Source: Clostridia bacterium
GTDB lineage: Bacteria > Bacillota > Clostridia > Oscillospirales > Acutalibacteraceae
NCBI GenBank assembly: GCA_017938985.1
Contig: JAGBAK010000005.1
Location: 1 to 42,810 of the forward strand
DNA length: 42,810 bases
Direction of reading: 5' to 3'
The position numbers were made by a program, and so were the translations under genes. How positions within the stretch are numbered: the first letter of the stretch is position 1; the number at the start of each line of letters is the position of its first letter. Of the stretch, positions 37,996-42,810 are shown in pieces. A model generated the notes under the pieces. The model was not told the origin of the DNA. It worked only from the letters and a program-made list of their open reading frames with translations, and ran no database searches.

Positions 37996-40209
37996 TTCAA
38001 AGCTTTCGCAAGGCTCTTTTGAAAGTTCAACTTTCATCACGCCGCCCGAAGTGATTTCGGCATAGGTCAAATAGGGTCTTGTTACTTTTTTGCCGTTGAA
38101 ATATACCGCCGCAATATAGGGATATTCCTCGGGGTCTTTGTCGCATTCAACCGCAAACGCTTTATCCGCAGTGCAGGAATGGTATTTCGGGTCAAGTCTG
38201 ATTTTTGCCGATTTGAAAAGCGGAGTGTTTATATAGTATTCGTCGTTTGCAGGGCAGACCTGAGCAAATCCGAACGCCGACAAAACGTACCACGCCGAAA
38301 GCTGACCGACGTCCTCGTTGCCGCAGAAGCCGAAAGCACCCGTGCGATAGGCTTCTTTCTGCACGCGCCTTGTCCAGTACTGCGTTCTGTCGGGTTTGCC
38401 AAGAATATCAAAATAATGCGTTATGTTGTGGCAGGGTTCGTTGGAATGGTTATAATCCTCATTCCACAAACGCTTGAAATCCGCCCTTTCAAAGAAGCGT
38501 TCAAGAAGTTCCAACGTTCTTTCTTTACCGAAAAGCTCGCTCAACCCCTCAACGTCATACGGAACAAACCACGACTGCTGATATATGTTGCTTTCAACCG
38601 TGCCGTCATCGTCATATTCGTCCTGCTCAAAAACAAACGAGCCGTCGCTGTATCTGGGCGCCATAAATCCGAGCTGTTCGTTATAATTTTCAGGGTACCT
38701 TTTTGCACGGTCCATAAAGAACTCGTAATCTTCATTTTTGCCAAGAACCTTTGCAAGCTTTGCCATTGTATAGTCCGCAAGCAGAAGCTCAAGCGTATCG
38801 CTCAGCCTTTCGGGAACGTAAGCGTCCTTCAGATACTGCTCGCTCTTGCGTCTGACCGTGGTGAAAGGCTTACCTGCAAATTCATCTGTGCAGAGAGCCG
38901 AAGCTTTTGAAATGTCATAAAGCTTTTGCACGTCAAAATTGCGTATTCCTTTTATATAAGCATCCGAAGCCATAATAACCGCAGGGTCGCCAACCATACT
39001 CTTTGAATCGTTGCTCAGGACCTCCCATCGGGGCAGAGAAGTGCCTTTGTGCTCTGCGATTCTGAGCAGAGAATTCACCTCATCGTTGACCGTTTCAGGG
39101 TTGATGAGAGTCAGCAGCGGAAATTCGCTTCTGTAAACGTCCCAACCGCTGAAAACTGTGCGGTGCGTATATTCCGCTTCAAAAATATCGTTTGCAATGG
39201 TGAATCTTCCGTCTGTATCCGCCGCAATTCTGGGGTCAAGCAAAACGTGATAAAGGCAGGTGTAGAACAGTTTTTTATCCGTTTCGTTGCTGCCCTCAAC
39301 GTTTGCGCCGTCAAAGGCTTTTTCCCATTTATCAAACGCAGCTTCAGCCATAGCGTCAAAATCAAATCCGTATGTATCAGCTGCAAAATTCTTTCTTGCG
39401 CCGTCAATGTCGGTGTATGAAATTGCGCATTTTATAATAAGCGGCTCATTCAGCTCATTACCGAATTCGGCAATCATACCTGCATCCTTGTGTTCGAAGC
39501 TTTTTATGCCCTCTTGTGCAAACTCTTCGTTTGCAAAAAAGCGCATCGACTTTGCAGGAACAGACGTTTCAACAACAAAATAAAGATTATATGAAATATT
39601 TCCGCCGCCTCTGCCGAGACCGCCGCCTGCAGGTGTGCAATGAACACTGCCCTCAATTCTGCGGTCGTTTATGATTTCAATTTTTTCAGAATCAGCGTGT
39701 CCGCCGATTCTGCGTGAAAAATTAAAAATTACTCTTGCATCTGAATTCTGCGGATACGCAAAGCGAAGCATACCTGTGCGCTCGGAAACGGTTGTTTCAG
39801 CTTTTATTCCGTAGCGGTCAAGCAAAACGGAATAATATCCCGCCTTAGCAATTTCGTTTTCGTGGCTGAACGCAGATTTCCAGCCTTCTGTTCCTTTTTC
39901 AAACGGCACCTCTTCATTGCTTCCGCTGCGCAAATCCGTTTTGCCTGTCACGGGCATTATCTGAACGTTGCCGAGGTCGCCGTACCAGCCTATTCCGCTC
40001 ATTCTGTTAAGGCTGAAGCCTTCAATTGAATTTTGGCAAAAGTTATATCCCGTGCCGTTATCGCCGCCCGTTACCGTATCGGGCGAAAGCTGAACCATTC
40101 CGCCGGGCACGCAGGCACCGGGGTAAGTCTTTCCGCCGCCGTGAAAGGATTCTTCCTGTTCATCGCCAACGGTACCTATCATCGGGTCAACGTATTCTGC
40201 TTTTTTCAT
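37993..40209 (-). CDS. GH92 alpha-mannosidase, cytoplasmic type
   Basis: 738 residues. The family blocks are YVDPMIGTVG, YPGACVPGGMVQLSPDT, IEGFSLNRMSGIG and, near the C-terminus, GFCGNEDVGQLSAWYVLSAFGF, which keeps the acidic base region as NED rather than the NDD of the first GH92. There is no signal peptide, so this copy should work inside the cell, unlike the anchored GH92 at 3616. AAGGTGAT before the ATG. It starts 9 bases after the GH127-type gene and is translated from the same mRNA, pointing to one oligosaccharide that carries both sugars. GH92 specificities include alpha-1,2, 1,3, 1,4 and 1,6 mannosides. Confidence 0.92.
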   Translation of the reverse strand: MKKAEYVDPMIGTVGDEQEESFHGGGKTYPGACVPGGMVQLSPDTVTGGDNGTGYNFCQNSIEGFSLNRMSGIGWYGDLGNVQIMPVTGKTDLRSGSNEEVPFEKGTEGWKSAFSHENEIAKAGYYSVLLDRYGIKAETTVSERTGMLRFAYPQNSDARVIFNFSRRIGGHADSEKIEIINDRRIEGSVHCTPAGGGLGRGGGNISYNLYFVVETSVPAKSMRFFANEEFAQEGIKSFEHKDAGMIAEFGNELNEPLIIKCAISYTDIDGARKNFAADTYGFDFDAMAEAAFDKWEKAFDGANVEGSNETDKKLFYTCLYHVLLDPRIAADTDGRFTIANDIFEAEYTHRTVFSGWDVYRSEFPLLTLINPETVNDEVNSLLRIAEHKGTSLPRWEVLSNDSKSMVGDPAVIMASDAYIKGIRNFDVQKLYDISKASALCTDEFAGKPFTTVRRKSEQYLKDAYVPERLSDTLELLLADYTMAKLAKVLGKNEDYEFFMDRAKRYPENYNEQLGFMAPRYSDGSFVFEQDEYDDDGTVESNIYQQSWFVPYDVEGLSELFGKERTLELLERFFERADFKRLWNEDYNHSNEPCHNITHYFDILGKPDRTQYWTRRVQKEAYRTGAFGFCGNEDVGQLSAWYVLSAFGFAQVCPANDEYYINTPLFKSAKIRLDPKYHSCTADKAFAVECDKDPEEYPYIAAVYFNGKKVTRPYLTYAEITSGGVMKVELSKEPCESFE

Positions 40210-40218
40210 TGTATCACC

Positions 40219-42027
40219 TTATATTTTTGGAATTTCCGTCATTCTGAGCTTTGCACAGCCGTAAGGATAAAGAAGGATTTCTTCTTCGCTGCCAAGAGCC
40301 TGAGTTGACTCGGGAACCTTTGCGCAAACGGTGTCATAGCCGTCCTCAAAGCCCCAGTTAATCTTTTTAACGCCTGTTTTTATTGTGACAGGCGGATTTT
40401 TTGATGAAAACGGCACGTCTGTCACACCGCTCCGTCTGATTTCAAGTTCATCGGTGCTGTAAGCGTAATTCCAGTCCGAAACGGGAATCAGTTCGTAATC
40501 GCAATAAGGGAATTTACGCTCAACGCCGTCTTTTTCATATTCGTGCATTTTGGTTTCATATTTAACGGGAACAGAGAACACAAGCGAACCGCATCTGACG
40601 GTTTTAAGCTCGTGAGGTCTGTCAACGAAGGTCGGCTTCACGTCAAAAGCAACGTTAATTTCAAGCTTTTCGCCTGCAATCAGGTCAAAGGAAAGCTCCT
40701 TTGCATCAGTTGCTTCACCGTTAACGGTAAGATTCTCTGCAAAAGACGGTACTCTGATTTTAAAAGTTATCGCTTCGTTGACCTCAACGTTATATTTAAA
40801 GCTGTTTTCAAACGGATAGTTTGTTTCAACCGTGATGTGTTCGTTCTTTGTTTTAAGCTCCGACGGCACGGGCAAAACGTTGATAACGGTATCACCGCTG
40901 TGCATAAATGCGGAAAGGGCAAATTTAGGCCACGCCTGATTGAAGTTTGCGGTACAGCAGCCGAAGTTAGGCTCAAGACCGAAAAGATGAGATTCAGAGC
41001 CGTTTGTTCTGAAAATTGCTTTGCCCGGGAATGCAACGCAGGCAATCTGGTTGCTCATCTGGTCATACTGGTGTGTCCACATATCGTCGCTGATTGTTGC
41101 GGGCAGGGCATTAAAGGCAAGCATTTCGAGCCTTTCCGCCCATTTGTTTTCGCCCGTACAGGCAAAAAGATGCTCGTATGAATACATCTGCTCCGCAACG
41201 GAACAAAGCTCCGTGCCTTGAATCGGACTCAGACCCGAAAGGCACTCGTCACCCGTAAACAGACCGACAGGCGTACCGTTATATTCTTCAAGAATTGCGT
41301 GAAGCTTATCGGCAGTGTCAGTATACTCTTCTTTAAGAATATCGCACGAAACTGCTTCGCTTTTGAGCATCATGGCAATATTCACGATGTGGGTATCAAA
41401 ACGCCAGCGGTTGAGCGGTCTTTTCCAGAGCGGAACTGCTTCATTATAGTCAAGACCCTGCTCTTTAAGGATTTTTGCAAGGTCAACAAGCCAATCTTCT
41501 TTGCATCTTGCATAAACAAAATTAATGGCAATAAAAGTCTCAAACCACCTTGCTTTGCCCCAATCATAAAGCACGATGTCGCCGTTTTTGAGCATATCGC
41601 GGTAATTTTTGAGAATGCTGTAAACAACGTCGGGTATTCTCTCGTCACCCGAACACTGATAATAAACCGTGAGCGTTTTGGCAATAATCTGAACTGCCCA
41701 TGTGTCATATGTTTTGCGTTCTTCGTCGCTGCAGGGGCAAATCCAGCCATCGGGTTTCTGATAAGACAAAATGGCGTCAATATATTTTTTTGCCCTTGCA
41801 ATCATATCCTTATCTTCAAGCAGATAGGCAAGCGGTATGAAGCCGTCAAGCCAATATGGCACTCGCTCCCAACCCTCTTTGCTGCCGCCAATCCATGCGC
41901 TGTCCCTGACGTCGGGCCAGATTTTATCAAGGTTTCCGCTCAGACCGGCTGCCTGAATTTCAAGCTGACGTTTAAGCCAACCCGCAGGCTTTATTTCATT
42001 GGTTGTGTAAAAATTCCATCTGTTCAC
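40219..42027 (-). CDS. GH127-type beta-L-arabinofuranosidase-like protein (DUF1680)
   Basis: 602 residues without signal peptide: an (alpha/alpha)6 barrel (about 1-380) and C-terminal beta domains. Zinc and catalytic residues of GH127 can be placed: Glu273 and Cys275 in GTELCSVAEQ, Cys357 and Cys358 in FGCCTANF, matching Glu338, Cys340, Cys417 and Cys418 of Bifidobacterium HypBA1, where a Cys is the nucleophile. The motif after CC differs from the usual CCPPN, so the sugar may differ. Starts with GTG at 42027; GGAGG is 7 bases upstream. Heads an operon with GH92. Confidence 0.88.
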   Translation of the reverse strand: MNRWNFYTTNEIKPAGWLKRQLEIQAAGLSGNLDKIWPDVRDSAWIGGSKEGWERVPYWLDGFIPLAYLLEDKDMIARAKKYIDAILSYQKPDGWICPCSDEERKTYDTWAVQIIAKTLTVYYQCSGDERIPDVVYSILKNYRDMLKNGDIVLYDWGKARWFETFIAINFVYARCKEDWLVDLAKILKEQGLDYNEAVPLWKRPLNRWRFDTHIVNIAMMLKSEAVSCDILKEEYTDTADKLHAILEEYNGTPVGLFTGDECLSGLSPIQGTELCSVAEQMYSYEHLFACTGENKWAERLEMLAFNALPATISDDMWTHQYDQMSNQIACVAFPGKAIFRTNGSESHLFGLEPNFGCCTANFNQAWPKFALSAFMHSGDTVINVLPVPSELKTKNEHITVETNYPFENSFKYNVEVNEAITFKIRVPSFAENLTVNGEATDAKELSFDLIAGEKLEINVAFDVKPTFVDRPHELKTVRCGSLVFSVPVKYETKMHEYEKDGVERKFPYCDYELIPVSDWNYAYSTDELEIRRSGVTDVPFSSKNPPVTIKTGVKKINWGFEDGYDTVCAKVPESTQALGSEEEILLYPYGCAKLRMTEIPKI

Positions 42028-42046
42028 GTTATCGCCTCCTTGAATT

Positions 42047-42075
42047 ATTATATCTTAACACATATATACACCCAA
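42047..42075 (-). promoter_or_regulatory. Promoter of the GH127-GH92 operon
   Basis: Minus-strand TTGGGT (42070-42075), 17-base spacer, TATAAT (42047-42052), giving a very short leader before AAGGAGG. Confidence 0.55.
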
Positions 42076-42143
42076 TTACAACATTAATATAATAACGGTT
42101 TACAAATTTTGCAGTTTTGCTTGTTTTTAAATCATTTATACAA

Positions 42144-42214
42144 TTTTGTGTGCAAATATTTGCCAAGTTTTTGCACAAAAAGCAAATGACAGCCGTAATA
42201 AAATATGATATAAT
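42144..42214 (+). promoter_or_regulatory. Promoter of the Big_2 protein with upstream palindromes
   Basis: ATGACA (42186-42191), 17-base spacer, TATAAT (42209-42214). Just upstream are a perfect 12-bp palindrome GCAAATATTTGC (42152-42163) and TTTTGTG/CACAAAA arms around it. The TTGCACAAA half also occurs twice in the tad promoter region. Confidence 0.55.
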
Positions 42215-42307
42215 ATCTTTTACACACTGAAAATTTACATTTTTTTAACATTTATATGTTTATAATTGTAAGGTCATTTTTATAAATCAAAAAACAGGAG
42301 GAATCTC

Positions 42308-42810
42308 ATGAAAATCGGACGACTTTCAAAAAAGCTTCTGGCTATGGTGCTTGCCATCGTTTCCATTATGCTTATCTCGCCCCTTAATGCTTTTGTCGGC
42401 TCAGCCGAAGAACCCGAAGAAAGCGTAGGCCACGCTCTTGTTCTCAAAAGCGAATCTCTTTCGGTTAAAATCAAAAAGACCATTCAGCTTACCGCTACGG
42501 TAACCAACGTCGAAACACAGCCCGAAATCATCTGGAGTTCATCAGATGAAAGCATTGCAACGGTTGACTCAAACGGTGTTGTAAAGGGCATTGCGGTCGG
42601 TAAGGCTATCATCAGAGCAAAAGCAACCGTTGACGGCGAAACAATTCACGGTGAGTTTTCCATCAGCGTTATAAAAAGCGGAAACATCCTTAAGGATTTT
42701 CTTGTTAACCGTCAGGTGCTCAGCTATCAGTACAGCTACATTGACGATTATTATTACACAAATGATAAAGATGCATGGCAGTATAACTTTGGCTTTGGCA
42801 AAATTTATGA
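42308..42810 (+). CDS. Exported Big_2 Ig-like domain protein, N-terminal fragment
   Basis: 167 codons before the window ends. Signal peptide MKIGRLSKKLLAMVLAIVSI (cleavage near 33), then a Big_2 domain (about 48-125): LSVKIKKTIQLTATV, IIWSSSDESIATVDSNGVVK, GKAIIRAKATV. The region after it (DAWQYNFGFGKIY) starts a new domain that resembles the N-terminus of lipase-like or hydrolase domains fused to Big_2 in gut Clostridia, but too little is visible to be sure. GGAGG 6 bases before the ATG. Extracellular. Confidence 0.82.
   Translation, partial: MKIGRLSKKLLAMVLAIVSIMLISPLNAFVGSAEEPEESVGHALVLKSESLSVKIKKTIQLTATVTNVETQPEIIWSSSDESIATVDSNGVVKGIAVGKAIIRAKATVDGETIHGEFSISVIKSGNILKDFLVNRQVLSYQYSYIDDYYYTNDKDAWQYNFGFGKIY

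Noticed and set aside
38179..38910. 243-codon plus-strand frame opposite GH92
   Set aside because: Antisense shadow of a well-conserved glycosidase; amino-acid make-up unlike real proteins here.
41218..42087. 289-codon plus-strand frame opposite GH127
   Set aside because: Antisense shadow; GH127 zinc residues on the other strand are decisive.

Overview
The window looks like chromosomal DNA of an anaerobic, gut-type Clostridia (Bacillota), probably near Oscillospiraceae/Ruminococcaceae. This is inferred from strong AGGAGG-type ribosome sites, sigma-A promoters of the TTGACA-N17-TATAAT type, many intracellular glycoside hydrolases, a Tad pilus locus, BspA-like and Big_2 secreted proteins and a GTAGGGG-type dispersed repeat. 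No rRNA, tRNA, CRISPR array, phage or transposase gene was seen.

Layout. (1) 1-2340, minus strand: part of a Tad/Flp pilus operon, in order prepilin peptidase, three Flp pilins, TadE-like protein, CpaB (cut by the window edge), with a strong promoter embedded in nested inverted repeats. (2) 2744-8528: an alpha/beta hydrolase with a LexA-like box in its promoter, then a plus-strand operon of GH92 mannosidase, DUF362 ferredoxin and radical SAM protein. (3) 8626-14210, minus strand: the most unusual region. It reads as one long operon holding ten hydrophobic microproteins (32-54 codons, most too short for normal gene calling), three exported proteins ending in hydrophobic membrane tails, and a divergent M28-like protein. 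Its promoter sits beside eight CTTA(A) repeats spaced 9-11 bp apart. (4) 14459-19146: Gfo/Idh oxidoreductase, GH31, a palindromic dispersed repeat and GH43. (5) 19209-24626: an orphan exported protein, a shikimate-kinase-like protein, a stand-alone acyltransferase domain, GH42 beta-galactosidase and a PHP phosphoesterase. (6) 24830-28430: M23 peptidase, KtrB/KtrA potassium uptake and a P-loop kinase. (7) 28467-35234: uridine-kinase-like protein, GPH sugar symporter, TspO, a membrane-anchored glycerophosphodiesterase and two tandem 412-residue exported paralogues. (8) 35644-42810: an MBL-fold hydrolase broken by one in-frame TAG, a NifX-like protein with a His/Cys tail, DUF2804, a GH127-GH92 operon, and the start of a Big_2 surface protein.

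How it fits together. The glycosidases split into two tiers. One GH92 and the GH43 have N-terminal membrane anchors, while the second GH92, GH31, GH42 and GH127 lack signals and should be cytoplasmic. With the GPH symporter and the Gfo/Idh enzyme this suggests trimming of mannose-, galactose- and arabinose-containing oligosaccharides at the membrane, import, and completion inside the cell. The microprotein operon has no function I can name. Its structure (conserved leaders, internal paralogy, shared signal-peptide DNA, dedicated promoter) argues that it is a real, co-regulated membrane system and the best candidate for something undescribed.
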